Source of the DNA: Pseudonocardia sp. KRD291
GTDB taxonomy: Bacteria > Actinomycetota > Actinomycetes > Mycobacteriales > Pseudonocardiaceae
Reading direction: 5' to 3'
Length of the DNA stretch: 52,835 nucleotides
Assembly (NCBI RefSeq): GCF_019263595.1
Contig: NZ_JADQDD010000008.1
Location: 1-52,835, forward strand
The notes beneath the pieces are model-generated. The model had not been told where the DNA came from. It worked only from the letters and a program-made list of their open reading frames with translations, and did no database searches. The translations under genes and the position numbers were made by a program. Positions 23,475-31,765 of this stretch are shown piece by piece; position 1 is the first letter of the stretch; every line of letters starts with the position of its first letter.

Positions 23475-25006
23475 GCCGCGCCGACGGGCCTCCCGCGCAC
23501 GGCGCCGACGGGCACCCCGCCTACACGGTCGTCGTCCCGACCGCCGGGCGCGCACGGCTGGCCGACCTGCTGGCCGACCTGCGCGCCGCGGACGGGCCCG
23601 GCCCGGACGAGATCGTCCTGGTCGACGACCGGCCGGACCCGGGCACCGACCCGCTGCCCGGGCACCACGACGAACGCGTCCTGCACTCCGGCGGGCACGG
23701 TCCGGCCGCGGCCCGCAACACCGGGTGGCGCGCCGCCCGCACGCCGTGGGTCGCCTTCCTCGACGACGACGTGCGGGTCCCCGCGGACTGGCCGCACCTC
23801 CTCGCCGCCGACCTGCGCGACCTGGCCCCCGACGTGGCCGCCTCGCAGGCCCGGATCGCGGTCCCGCTGCCCCCGCACCGAAGCCCCACCGACGACGAGC
23901 GGGGCACGGCCGCGCTGTCCGGCGCCCGCTGGATCACCGCCGACATGGCCTACCGCCGCGACGCGCTGCTCGCCGTCGGCGGTTTCGACGAGCGGTTCCC
24001 CCGGGCCTACCGCGAGGACTCCGACCTGGGGCTGCGGGTGCGGGCAGCCGGGTACCGGATCGTCGACGGCGACCGGGTCACCACGCACCCGCCGCGCGCG
24101 GCCGACCGGTGGACGAGCGTGCGCGCGCAGGCCGGCAACGCCGACGACGCGCTGATGCGCCGCAAGCACGGACGCGGATGGCGCGACGGCGCCGGGGCCG
24201 GGACGGGGCGTCTGTCCCGGCACGCGCTGACGGTGGCCGCGGGCCTGGCCGGTGCGGGGTTACTGGCGACCGGGCACCGGCGGGCCGGATGGGCCGCGGC
24301 CCTCGGCTGGGCCGGGCTGACCACCGAGTTCGCCGCCCGCCGGATCGCACCCGGGCCACGCACCGGCACCGAGCTCGTCTCGATGGCGGTGACCAGCGTG
24401 GCGATCCCGCCGGTGGCCTGCGCGCAACGGCTGCGCGGCGAGCTGAGGGTGCGGCGCGGCCCGTCGCCGGACCGGGCCCTCCCGGCCGCGGTGCTGTTCG
24501 ACCGCGACGACACCCTGATCGTCGACGTCCCGTACCTGGCCGACCCGGACGGGGTGCGGCCGGTCGACGGCGCCGCCGAGCTGATGGACCGGCTGCGCGC
24601 GGCCGGGATCCCGGTCGGGGTCGTCAGCAACCAGTCCGGGGTCGCCCGCGGGCTGATCGCCCCGGACCGGCTGACCGCGGTGAACGCCCGGGTCGAGGAG
24701 CTGCTCGGCCCGTTCGGCACCTGGCAGGTCTGCCCGCACGGCGAGGACGACGGCTGCGCCTGCCGCAAGCCCGCCCCCGGGCTGGTGCACCGCGCCGCGG
24801 CGGCGCTGGGCGTCGACGTCCGGCGGTGCGTGGTCCTCGGCGACACCGGCGCCGACGTGCGTGCCGCGCTCGCGGCCGGTGCGCGGGCGGTGCTGGTGCC
24901 GACCGCACGCACCCTGCCGGACGAGGTCGTGCACGCCCGCGCGCACGCCGCCGTGGCCCGCGACCTGCGCCACGGCGTGGAGGTCGCGCTGGCGGGTGCG
25001 CGGTGA
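23471..25006 (+). CDS. Fusion: GT2 glycosyltransferase - membrane segment - GmhB-like heptose bisphosphate phosphatase
   Basis: 511 aa from a GTG overlapping the previous stop. Residues 18-235 are a GT2 domain (YTVVVPTAGRARLADLL, PAAARNTGWRAARTPWVAFL then DDDVRVPADW, GGFDERFPRAYREDSDLGLR). Residues 251-320 hold two or three hydrophobic helices. Residues 339-500 are a HAD-IIIA phosphatase of the GmhB type: FDRDDT (344-348), SNQSGVARGL, the zinc loop CPHGEDDGCACRKPAPG (Cys421, His423, Cys429, Cys431) and VVLGDTGADV. GmhB dephosphorylates heptose 1,7-bisphosphate. The reading frame is continuous; this is a true fusion unless a sequencing error joined two genes. Confidence 0.88.
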   Translation: MSRADGPPAHGADGHPAYTVVVPTAGRARLADLLADLRAADGPGPDEIVLVDDRPDPGTDPLPGHHDERVLHSGGHGPAAARNTGWRAARTPWVAFLDDDVRVPADWPHLLAADLRDLAPDVAASQARIAVPLPPHRSPTDDERGTAALSGARWITADMAYRRDALLAVGGFDERFPRAYREDSDLGLRVRAAGYRIVDGDRVTTHPPRAADRWTSVRAQAGNADDALMRRKHGRGWRDGAGAGTGRLSRHALTVAAGLAGAGLLATGHRRAGWAAALGWAGLTTEFAARRIAPGPRTGTELVSMAVTSVAIPPVACAQRLRGELRVRRGPSPDRALPAAVLFDRDDTLIVDVPYLADPDGVRPVDGAAELMDRLRAAGIPVGVVSNQSGVARGLIAPDRLTAVNARVEELLGPFGTWQVCPHGEDDGCACRKPAPGLVHRAAAALGVDVRRCVVLGDTGADVRAALAAGARAVLVPTARTLPDEVVHARAHAAVARDLRHGVEVALAGAR

Positions 25007-26115
25007 GCGCCGCCGCGGCGGCGCCCGCCCCGCCCGAACCCGGGGCCACCGGGCCGGTGTCGGACGTGCCCGCTCCCGGCGGCACCGTGCTGGTGGCCCG
25101 GATGGACAACGTCGGCGACGTGCTGCTCGCCGGGCCGAGCGTCCGGGCCGTCGCCGCCCGGGCCGACCGGGTGGTGCTGCTGGCGGGGCCGCGCGGCCGG
25201 GCCGGGGCGGACATGCTGCCCGGGGTGGACACCGTCCTGCAGTGGTGCGCGCCGTGGATCGACCCGGAGCCGCCGCCGGTGACCGCCGACGCGGTCCGGG
25301 ACCTGGCCGACGCGGTGCGCGCCGAGGGCGTCGACGCCGCGATCGTGCTCACCTCCTTCCACCAGTCCGCCCTACCGCTGGCGCTGGTGCTGCGCACGGC
25401 GGGCGTCGGATGGATCGGCGCGGTCAGCGAGGACTACCCCGGGTCGCTGCTCGACCTGCGCCACCGGGTGCGCGACGACCTGCCGGAGGCCGAACGCGGG
25501 CTGTCGCTGGTGCGCGCCGCGGGCTACCCGACCCCGCCCGGGGACGACGGCGCGCTCGCGGTCCGCCGCCCGCTCCCGGACGTCTCCGCGCTGACCGGGC
25601 CGCCCGGTTACGTGGTGGTGCATCCGGGCGCGTCGGTGCCGGCACGGCGGCCCTCGGCGCAGCGCAGCGCGGAGCACGTGCGCGGGCTGCTCGCCGACGG
25701 CCACCGGGTGCTGGTCACCGGCGCGCCGCACGAGCGGGAGCTGACCGCGCAGGTGGCCGTGCACGGCGCACGGGACCTGGGCGGCGCGACCGACCTGCCC
25801 GGGCTGGCCGCCGTCCTGGACCGGGCCGCCGTCGCGGTCGCGCCGAACACCGGCACCGCGCACCTGGCCGCGGCCGTCGGCACCCCGGTGGTGTCGCTGT
25901 TCGCGCCGGTCGTGCCGGCGCGGCGGTGGGCGCCGCACCGGGTCCCGACGATCCTGCTCGGCGACCAGGACGCGCCGTGCCGCGACACCCGGGCGCGCCG
26001 CTGCCCGGTGCGCGGCCACCCCTGCCTCGACTCGATCACCACCCGGGACGTGGTGAGCGCCACTAACCGGCTGGCCACACCGGCCGGCCGCATGACAACG
26101 GGAGGATCGCCGTGA
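25003..26115 (+). CDS. Glycosyltransferase family 9 (ADP-heptose:acceptor heptosyltransferase-like)
   Basis: 370 aa, GTG start overlapping the previous stop. GT-B fold of family 9: VLVARMDNVGDVLLAGPSVR at the N terminus (compare the R-x-x-x-x-GD-LL pattern of WaaC/F), a central VDAAIVLTSFHQSALPLALV, YVVVHPGASVPARRPSAQRS and the ADP-heptose-binding PNTGTAHLAAAVGTPVVSLF. The tail has a Cys-rich DAPCRDTRARRCPVRGHPC pattern seen in other GT9 enzymes near the active site. Family 9 uses ADP-heptoses as donors, fitting the surrounding heptose genes. Cytoplasmic face of the membrane. Confidence 0.9.
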   Translation: MSAAAAAPAPPEPGATGPVSDVPAPGGTVLVARMDNVGDVLLAGPSVRAVAARADRVVLLAGPRGRAGADMLPGVDTVLQWCAPWIDPEPPPVTADAVRDLADAVRAEGVDAAIVLTSFHQSALPLALVLRTAGVGWIGAVSEDYPGSLLDLRHRVRDDLPEAERGLSLVRAAGYPTPPGDDGALAVRRPLPDVSALTGPPGYVVVHPGASVPARRPSAQRSAEHVRGLLADGHRVLVTGAPHERELTAQVAVHGARDLGGATDLPGLAAVLDRAAVAVAPNTGTAHLAAAVGTPVVSLFAPVVPARRWAPHRVPTILLGDQDAPCRDTRARRCPVRGHPCLDSITTRDVVSATNRLATPAGRMTTGGSP

Positions 26116-26684
26116 CCGAGAGCCAGCTCACCGACCTGTCCCACGCCCTGGAACGCGTCCGTCCCTCGCTGCCGACGATCACGGCCTGGGGCCGGCACCT
26201 GGCCGCGCTGCTGCCCTCCGGCGGCCGGCTGCTGGCCTGCGGCAACGGCGGGAGCGCGGCCGAGGCCCAGCACCTGACCGGGGAGCTGGTCGGTCGCTAC
26301 GTGCGCGACCGGATGCCGCTCTCGGCGATCGCACTGCACGCCGACACCTCGGCCGGGACCGCGATCGGCAACGACTACGGCCCGGACGAGCTGTTCGCCC
26401 GGCAGGTGCGGGCGCACGGCCGCCGGGGCGACGTGCTGGTGCTGCTCTCCACCAGCGGCAGCAGCCCGAACGTGGTCGCCGCGGCCAAGGCCGCGCACGA
26501 GGTCGGGATGTGGGCGTGGGCGCTCACCGGCCCGGCGCCGAACCCGCTGGCCGCGGTGTGCGACGACGCCGTCACCGTCGACGCCCCCCGCACCTCCACC
26601 GTCCAGGAGATCCACCTGTTCCTGGTGCACGCGCTCTGCGAGGCCCTGGACGAGCGCCTGGACGCGATCGGGGCGCCCCGGTGA
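26112..26684 (+). CDS. gmhA: Sedoheptulose-7-phosphate isomerase (GmhA, SIS domain)
   Basis: 190 aa, GTG start with GGAGG ribosome site, overlapping the previous stop. SIS domain: LLACGNGGSAAEAQHLTGEL, GRYVRDRMPLSAIALHADTS, FARQVRAHGRRGDVLVLLST then SGSSPNVVAAAK, and VDAPRTSTVQEIHLFLVHAL with the conserved Gln and His. Both the CGNGGSA loop and the TSTVQEIHL helix are diagnostic of GmhA over the related DiaA. It converts sedoheptulose 7-phosphate to D-glycero-D-manno-heptose 7-phosphate, the first step of ADP-heptose synthesis. Translationally coupled to hldE. Confidence 0.92.
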   Translation: MTESQLTDLSHALERVRPSLPTITAWGRHLAALLPSGGRLLACGNGGSAAEAQHLTGELVGRYVRDRMPLSAIALHADTSAGTAIGNDYGPDELFARQVRAHGRRGDVLVLLSTSGSSPNVVAAAKAAHEVGMWAWALTGPAPNPLAAVCDDAVTVDAPRTSTVQEIHLFLVHALCEALDERLDAIGAPR

Positions 26685-28291
26685 CCGCAGTCGTCGTCCT
26701 CGGCGACGTGCTGCTCGACGTGGACATGCTCGGCGCGGTCGAACGCAGCTGCCCGGACGCGCCGGCACCGGTCGTGGACGTGGCCGGTGAGCGGGCCCGG
26801 CCGGGCGGTGCGGGCCTGGCGGCGGTGCTGGCGGCCGAGCTGCCCGGTGTCGACCGGGTCGTGCTCGTCACCGCGCTGGGCGACGACGAGGCCGGCGCCC
26901 GCCTCGCCCGGCTGCTGGCCGGGCGGGTCGAGCTGGTCGCGCTGCCGCTGCGCGGCGGCACCGTGTGCAAGACCCGGGTGCTGACCGGAGGGGAGGTGCT
27001 GGCCCGCCTGGACACCGGCGACGGCCGCGCGGCCCCCGGTCCGGTGCCACCGCAGGTCCGGCGCGCCCTGCACGCGGCGGACGCGGTCCTGGTCTCCGAC
27101 TACGGCCGCGGTGTCGCCGCGCACGAGGGCCTGCGCCGGGCGCTGGCCGGGCTCGACGCCGGCACCCCGGTGGTGTGGGACCCGCACCCGCGCGGCGCGG
27201 CGCCGGTTCCGGGCGCACGCCTGGTCACACCGAACCGCGCCGAGGCCCGCGCCGCGGACCCCGGCGCCGGGGAGGACCGCGGCCCGGACCGCGGCGTCGC
27301 CGGGCTGGGCGAGCGGCTGCGCCGGCACTGGGCGTGCGACGCGGTCGCGGTCACGGTGGGCGCCGACGGCGCCGTGCTGGCCCCCGCGGACGGCGGGTCG
27401 AGGGAGATCCCGGTCCCGGCGACCGGGTCCGGCGGCATGCCGGTCGCGCAGCTGCGGCAGCGCGACACCTGCGGTGCCGGTGACATGTTCGCCGCCGCCG
27501 CGACGGCCGCCCTGGGCGCCGGGTCCGGTACCGCAGGGGCGGTCCGCGACGCGGTGGCCGCCGCGGCCCGGTTCGTCGGCGACGGCGGGGCCGGTGGCCG
27601 TGACCTCGACGGCCCGAGCAAGCCGCACCCGCGCGCCGACCGCTCCGAGCCGCCCGTGCCGTTCGATTCGTCCGGGCCGCCCGACCCGTTCGAGCTGGCG
27701 GACCGGGTACGGCGCTCCGGCGGGCGGGTGGTCGCAACCGGAGGGTGCTTCGACCTGCTGCACGCCGGGCACGTGGCCCTGCTGCAGGCGGCCCGCGCAC
27801 GCGGCGACGCGCTCGTGGTGTGCCTGAACTCCGACCGCTCGGTGCGCCGGCGCAAGGGCCCCGACCGGCCCCTGGTGCCGGCTGCCGACCGCGCGCGGGT
27901 ACTGGCCGCGCTCGGTGCCGTGGACGCCGTCGCGGTCTTCGACGAGCCCGACCCGGCGGCGCTGCTGGAGCGGCTGCGCCCCGACGTCTGGGTCAAGGGC
28001 GGCGACTACGAGGGCGCCCACCTGCCGGAGGCGCAGGTCGTCGAACGCCACGGGGGCGTGGTCACGGTGCTGCCGCTGGTCGGTGAGCACTCCACCACCG
28101 GGCTGGTGGCAGCGGCCCGGACGGGTCCGGCACCGGCTCGCGGGCCCGGCGTGCGCACCGCACCGGCCCCCGTCCCCGTCCCCGACTCCCTGCCCGAACC
28201 CGGTCTCGCACCGGTCCCCGACCGGCCGGGCCGAAGGCCTTCGAGGTCCGCGGCCCCGACACCCGTCACCCCCACGAGAGGAGTCCGATGA
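26681..28291 (+). CDS. hldE: Bifunctional heptose-7-phosphate kinase / heptose-1-phosphate nucleotidyltransferase (HldE-like)
   Basis: 536 aa, GTG start overlapping gmhA. Residues 1-310 are a PfkB kinase (VVLGDVLLDVDMLG, GGAGLAAVLAAELPGV, VLVSDYGRGV, VTPNRAEAR and the catalytic DTCGAGD at 262-268). Residues 340-480 are the nucleotidyltransferase: VATGGCFDLLHAGHVALLQA with HxGH at 361-364, CLNSDRSVRRRKGPDRPLVP and PDVWVKGGDYEG. The same order is found in E. coli HldE. A Pro-rich tail of about 55 residues is extra. It would make heptose 1,7-bisphosphate, then activate heptose 1-phosphate; ADP is the expected base, though this must be shown. Confidence 0.92.
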   Translation: MTAVVVLGDVLLDVDMLGAVERSCPDAPAPVVDVAGERARPGGAGLAAVLAAELPGVDRVVLVTALGDDEAGARLARLLAGRVELVALPLRGGTVCKTRVLTGGEVLARLDTGDGRAAPGPVPPQVRRALHAADAVLVSDYGRGVAAHEGLRRALAGLDAGTPVVWDPHPRGAAPVPGARLVTPNRAEARAADPGAGEDRGPDRGVAGLGERLRRHWACDAVAVTVGADGAVLAPADGGSREIPVPATGSGGMPVAQLRQRDTCGAGDMFAAAATAALGAGSGTAGAVRDAVAAAARFVGDGGAGGRDLDGPSKPHPRADRSEPPVPFDSSGPPDPFELADRVRRSGGRVVATGGCFDLLHAGHVALLQAARARGDALVVCLNSDRSVRRRKGPDRPLVPAADRARVLAALGAVDAVAVFDEPDPAALLERLRPDVWVKGGDYEGAHLPEAQVVERHGGVVTVLPLVGEHSTTGLVAAARTGPAPARGPGVRTAPAPVPVPDSLPEPGLAPVPDRPGRRPSRSAAPTPVTPTRGVR

Positions 28292-29010
28292 CAACCACGA
28301 CTCAGCCGAGCAGCACCCCCACGACCGGCCCGGGCATCGTCCTGGTCACCGGCGGAGCGTCCGGCCTGGGCGCGGCCGTGGTGGACGCGGTCCGCGCCGA
28401 CGGGGGCACCCCGCTGGTGCTGGACCTGGAGCCGCCGCGCGCCGACGTGGCACACGCGCAGGTCGACCTCGCCGACTCCGCGGCCACCGAGCACGCCGTG
28501 CACGAGCTCGTCGAGCGCGCGGGCGGCACCGTGGACGCGGTGGTCACCGCCGCCGGCATCGACCACCCGGCCCCGTTCGGCTCGCTGTCGACCAAGGACT
28601 GGGAGCGGGTGGTGCAGGTGAACCTGCTCGGCACCGCCGCGGTGGTCCGTGCCGCGCTGCCCTACCTCGAGCGTTCCCGGGGCAAGGTGATCACCGTGTC
28701 CTCGACGCTGGGCGTGCGCGCGGTCGGCGACGCCACCGCCTACTGCGCGTCGAAGTTCGGCGTGGTCGGGTTCACCCGCGCGCTGGCCGCCGAGACCGCG
28801 GGCCGGATCGGGGTCACCATGCTGGTGCCCGGCGGCATGCACACCGCGTTCTTCGACGGACGCGACGAGCAGTACCGCCCGCCGGAGGGCGCCCCGCTCA
28901 ACCGGCCCGAGCACACGGCGGCGACGGTGCTGTTCGCGCTGCGCCAGCCGCCCGGCTGCGAGGTACGTGAGCTGGTGGTGTGCAACTCCGAAGAGGGCTC
29001 GTGGCCGTGA
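28288..29010 (+). CDS. SDR-family oxidoreductase in the heptose operon
   Basis: 240 aa; ATG overlaps the hldE stop, with GAGAGGAG upstream. Classical SDR: VLVTGGASGLGAAVVDAVRA (NAD(P) site), VTAAGIDHPAPFGSLSTKDW, the catalytic YCASKFGVVGF (YxxxK) and VPGGMHTAFFDGRDEQYRP. It is a short classical SDR, not an extended SDR, so it is not an HldD epimerase. Location suggests action on the heptose, an NDP-sugar or the carbamoylated product, for example ketone formation or reduction; that is inference. Confidence 0.85.
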   Translation: MTTTTQPSSTPTTGPGIVLVTGGASGLGAAVVDAVRADGGTPLVLDLEPPRADVAHAQVDLADSAATEHAVHELVERAGGTVDAVVTAAGIDHPAPFGSLSTKDWERVVQVNLLGTAAVVRAALPYLERSRGKVITVSSTLGVRAVGDATAYCASKFGVVGFTRALAAETAGRIGVTMLVPGGMHTAFFDGRDEQYRPPEGAPLNRPEHTAATVLFALRQPPGCEVRELVVCNSEEGSWP

Positions 29011-29978
29011 GCGACCCCGCTCCCGAGCGGGTGCTCGTGCTGCGCGCGCTCGGGCTGGGTGACCTGCTCACCGCCGTGCCCGCGCTGCGCGGGCTGCGCC
29101 GCGCGTTCCCGGCCGCGTCCACCCTGCTGGCCGCGCCGGCTCCGTTGCGCGAGCTGGCCGCGCTCACCGGCGTCGTCGACGAGCTGGTACCCACCGACGG
29201 GCTCGGCGCGCTGAGCTGGGCCGGCCCGCCGCCGGCGCTGGCGGTGAACCTGCACGGCAGCGGCCCGGAGAGCATCACCGACCTGGTCGGGACCCGCCCG
29301 GGCACGCTGCTGACCCACCGGCACCCGGACGTGCCCGACGTCGGCGGCCCGCCGTGGCAGGCCGACACGCACGAGGTCGACCGCTGGTGCGCGTTGCTCG
29401 AGCACGCCGGGATCGCGGCCGACCCGGCCGATCTGGGCCTGGCCGAGCCGGACGTGCCCAGCCCGTGCCCGGGTGCGGTCGTGCTGCATCCGGGCGCCGC
29501 CTCCCCGGCCCGCCGGTGGCCGGCCGAGCGGTTCGCCTGGGTCGCCGCCGCGCTGGCCGCGGCCGGGCACCGGGTCGTGGTCACCGGCGGTCCGGACGAG
29601 CGGCCGCTGGCGCGCGAGGTCGCCCGGCGCGCCGGGTTGCCCGGGTCGTGGGTGGTGGCCGGACGGACCGGGCTGTCCGAGCTGGCGGCCCTGGTCGCGC
29701 GCGCCGGGCTGGTGCTGTGCGGCGACACCGGGGTCGCCCACCTGGCCACCGCCTACGGCACACCGTCGGTGCTGCTGTTCGGGCCGACCCCGCCGTCGCT
29801 GTGGGGCCCGGCCCGGCCGGGGCACCGGCACGTCACGCTCTGGTCGGGCCGCCGCGGCGACCCGCACGCCCGCCGCGCGGACCCCGGACTGCTCGAGCTG
29901 GGCGTCGACGACGTACTCGCCGCAGTCACCACCCAACTCGACCGCCACGCGGCGCGCGGAGGTACCGACCATGGCTGA
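29007..29978 (+). CDS. Glycosyltransferase family 9 (second heptosyltransferase-like enzyme)
   Basis: 323 aa from the GTG that overlaps the previous stop, with GAAGAGGG at suitable spacing; a GTG two codons earlier is an alternative. GT9 motifs: VLVLRALGLGDLLTAVPALR at the N terminus, PGAVVLHPGAASPARRWPAE, VVVTGGPDERPLAREVARRA, and the donor-site GDTGVAHLATAYGTPSVLLF then GPTPPSLWGP. The last segment is typical of ADP-heptose:LPS heptosyltransferases. Only weakly similar to the GT9 at 25003, so the two likely form successive linkages. Confidence 0.9.
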   Translation: MSDPAPERVLVLRALGLGDLLTAVPALRGLRRAFPAASTLLAAPAPLRELAALTGVVDELVPTDGLGALSWAGPPPALAVNLHGSGPESITDLVGTRPGTLLTHRHPDVPDVGGPPWQADTHEVDRWCALLEHAGIAADPADLGLAEPDVPSPCPGAVVLHPGAASPARRWPAERFAWVAAALAAAGHRVVVTGGPDERPLAREVARRAGLPGSWVVAGRTGLSELAALVARAGLVLCGDTGVAHLATAYGTPSVLLFGPTPPSLWGPARPGHRHVTLWSGRRGDPHARRADPGLLELGVDDVLAAVTTQLDRHAARGGTDHG

Positions 29979-31374
29979 GCCATCCAACGGGACATCCAAC
30001 GGGACCACGAACGGGACAAGGTCGAACGGAACCCGGCCCCGCAGCCCGACCCGGGTCGGGGTGATCGGCACCGGCTACGTCGGGCTGACCAGCGCGGTGT
30101 GCCTGGCCTCGCTCGGACACGTCGTGCACGGCACCGACATCGACCCGGGCCGGGTCGCAGCCCTGCGCCGCGGGCACACGGTGCTGCACGAACCGGGCCT
30201 GCCCGAGCTGCTCGCCGACGGCCTCGACGTCGGGCGGCTCTCGTTCGGCACCGACCCGGGCGACGTCGCCGGCGCCGCGGTCGTCCTGCTCTGCCTGCCG
30301 ACCCCCGCGGCCCCGGACGGTTCCGCGGACCTGGGCCCGCTGGACTCGGTGCTGCCGTCGCTGCGGGAGCGGCTCGCGCCGGGCGCGGTCCTGGTCACCA
30401 AGTCCACGGTGCCGGTGGGGACGACCGACCGGTTGGCGCAGCGTCTCGGCCGCGACGACGTGTCGGTGGTCAGCAACCCGGAGTTCCTGCGCGAGGCACA
30501 CGCCGTGTACGACTTCCTGCACCCGCACCGGATCGTGATCGGCGCGCGGTGCGACCGGGCCGGTGACCGCGTGGCCGGGCTCTACGACGGCATCGACGCG
30601 CCGCTCGTGCGCACCGACCCGCCCAGCGCCGAGATGGCCAAGTACGCCAGCAACGCGTTCCTCGGCGTCAAGGCCTCCTACGTCAACGAGCTGGCGGCAC
30701 TGTGCGAGCGGGTCGGCGCCGACATCGGCGACGTGACCGCGACGATGGGCCTCGACGACCGGATCGGCCCGGCGTTCCTGTCCCCCGGCCCCGGCTGGGG
30801 CGGCCCGTGCCTGCCGAAGGACAGCAGGGCGCTCGTGCGCATCGCCGCCGACGCCGGGATGGACCTGCCGTCGGTACGGGAGGCGTTGCGCACCAACGAG
30901 CACCAGCGCGACCGGGTCCTCGGTGCCGTCCACGCCGCGACCGGACGGCCGTTGCACGGCCTGCGGGTCGGGCTGCTCGGACTGGCGTTCAAGGCCGGCA
31001 CCGCGGACCTGCGCGACTCCCCCGCACTCGCGGTGGCCGACGCGCTCGACGCCGCCGGGGCCGTGCTGACCGGGCACGATCCCGCGGTCGGGCACGCCGA
31101 CCTGCCGCACGGGTGCCCGGTCCGTGCGTGCCCGGACCCGTACCGGATGGCCGAGGACACCGACGCCGTGGTGGTGCTCACCGAATGGCCGGCGTTCCGG
31201 GACCTGGACTGGCACCGGATGGCCGCGGTGGCCCGCACACCGGTCGCGGTGGACACCCGCAACGTGCTCGACCGCGACGTGCTCGACCGCGCCGGTGTGC
31301 GGCTGTACGCCCTGGGCACCGGCGCGGCCGAGAGCCGCCGGGACGCGGCTACGTGTTCCCGAGCGCCTTCTTGA
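29971..31374 (+). CDS. ugd: UDP-glucose 6-dehydrogenase
   Basis: 467 aa; ATG overlaps the end of the GT9 gene by 8 bases, with GGAGGT upstream. NAD-binding VGVIGTGYVGLTSAVCLASL (29-48), KSTVPVG, NPEFLREAHAVYDFLHPHRI, MAKYASNAFLGVKASYVNEL and the catalytic Cys280 in GWGGPCLPKD. It oxidises UDP-glucose to UDP-glucuronate with two NAD, the substrate for the UXS-like enzyme at 20711. The first 25 residues are a low-complexity Asn-Gly-Thr repeat not found in typical homologues. Last gene of the operon; its 3' end overlaps the convergent gene at 31349 by 26 bases. Confidence 0.93.
   Translation: MAEPSNGTSNGTTNGTRSNGTRPRSPTRVGVIGTGYVGLTSAVCLASLGHVVHGTDIDPGRVAALRRGHTVLHEPGLPELLADGLDVGRLSFGTDPGDVAGAAVVLLCLPTPAAPDGSADLGPLDSVLPSLRERLAPGAVLVTKSTVPVGTTDRLAQRLGRDDVSVVSNPEFLREAHAVYDFLHPHRIVIGARCDRAGDRVAGLYDGIDAPLVRTDPPSAEMAKYASNAFLGVKASYVNELAALCERVGADIGDVTATMGLDDRIGPAFLSPGPGWGGPCLPKDSRALVRIAADAGMDLPSVREALRTNEHQRDRVLGAVHAATGRPLHGLRVGLLGLAFKAGTADLRDSPALAVADALDAAGAVLTGHDPAVGHADLPHGCPVRACPDPYRMAEDTDAVVVLTEWPAFRDLDWHRMAAVARTPVAVDTRNVLDRDVLDRAGVRLYALGTGAAESRRDAATCSRAPS
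29986..30033. repeat. Imperfect 12-15-bp tandem repeats coding Asn-Gly-Thr units in ugd
   Basis: Four AACGG(G/A)AC units spaced 12 to 15 bases encode the N-terminal NGT repeats; in-frame expansion is possible. Confidence 0.7.
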
Positions 31375-31681
31375 GCTCGTCCTTGCTCATCGACGAGCGG
31401 CCGGACACACCGGCCCGCTGGGCGTCCGCGTAGAGCTGCTGCTTGGTCTCGCCGCCGGGGCCCTCGCGCTTGCCGGAGCGCTTGCCGCCCCGGTGCTCGG
31501 GCGAGACGTCCTGGGTCGAGGTCTTGCTGGCCTGCCGGGACTCACCGGTCTGGGCGCGGTCCTTGTTCACCGTCCGGGCGGCGATCTCCTCGGCGCGCTC
31601 CTCGCTGCTGCCGCGCTCCTGCGTCTGCTCCTTGATGTGCTCGTACTGTCGTTCACGCTTGTCGTTCCACGCCTGGGGCAT
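31349..31681 (-). CDS. Small basic stress-type protein with Rho N-terminal-like tail
   Basis: 110 aa, ATG start. The N terminus MPQAWNDKRERQYEHIKEQT then ERGSSEERAEEIAARTVNK is a widely conserved pattern often named plasmid stabilisation protein, and the C terminus (TKQQLYADAQRAGVSGRSSM followed by SKDELKKAL) is a SAP/Rho-N-like helical nucleic-acid-binding motif. The protein is highly charged and probably disordered in the middle. No toxin partner is present, so a plasmid role is unlikely. Convergent with ugd, overlapping it by 26 bases. A SigF-like promoter precedes it. Confidence 0.8.
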   Translation of the reverse strand: MPQAWNDKRERQYEHIKEQTQERGSSEERAEEIAARTVNKDRAQTGESRQASKTSTQDVSPEHRGGKRSGKREGPGGETKQQLYADAQRAGVSGRSSMSKDELKKALGNT

Positions 31682-31718
31682 GTTGCTCTCCTCCTTCGAG
31701 GCAGGTCGTGGTGAGCGG

Positions 31719-31743
31719 GTACCCCGCCCACGACGGCCGACAC
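31719..31743 (-). promoter_or_regulatory. SigF/SigB-type promoter for the gene at 31349
   Basis: GTGT, 15-base spacer, GGGTAC; -10 ends 37 bases before the ATG at 31681, leaving room for the GGAGGAG-type ribosome site. Confidence 0.55.
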
Positions 31744-31765
31744 ATCGCCCTCTCCGGCGGACCCG

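Noticed and set aside
28288..29010. SDR in the heptose operon as an HldD-type ADP-heptose epimerase
   Set aside because: HldD is an extended SDR of about 310 residues; this is a 240-aa classical SDR with a YCASK site.
31349..31681. Plasmid stabilisation/toxin-antitoxin role
   Set aside because: The name is inherited annotation; there is no toxin partner or plasmid feature, and the context is chromosomal stress genes.
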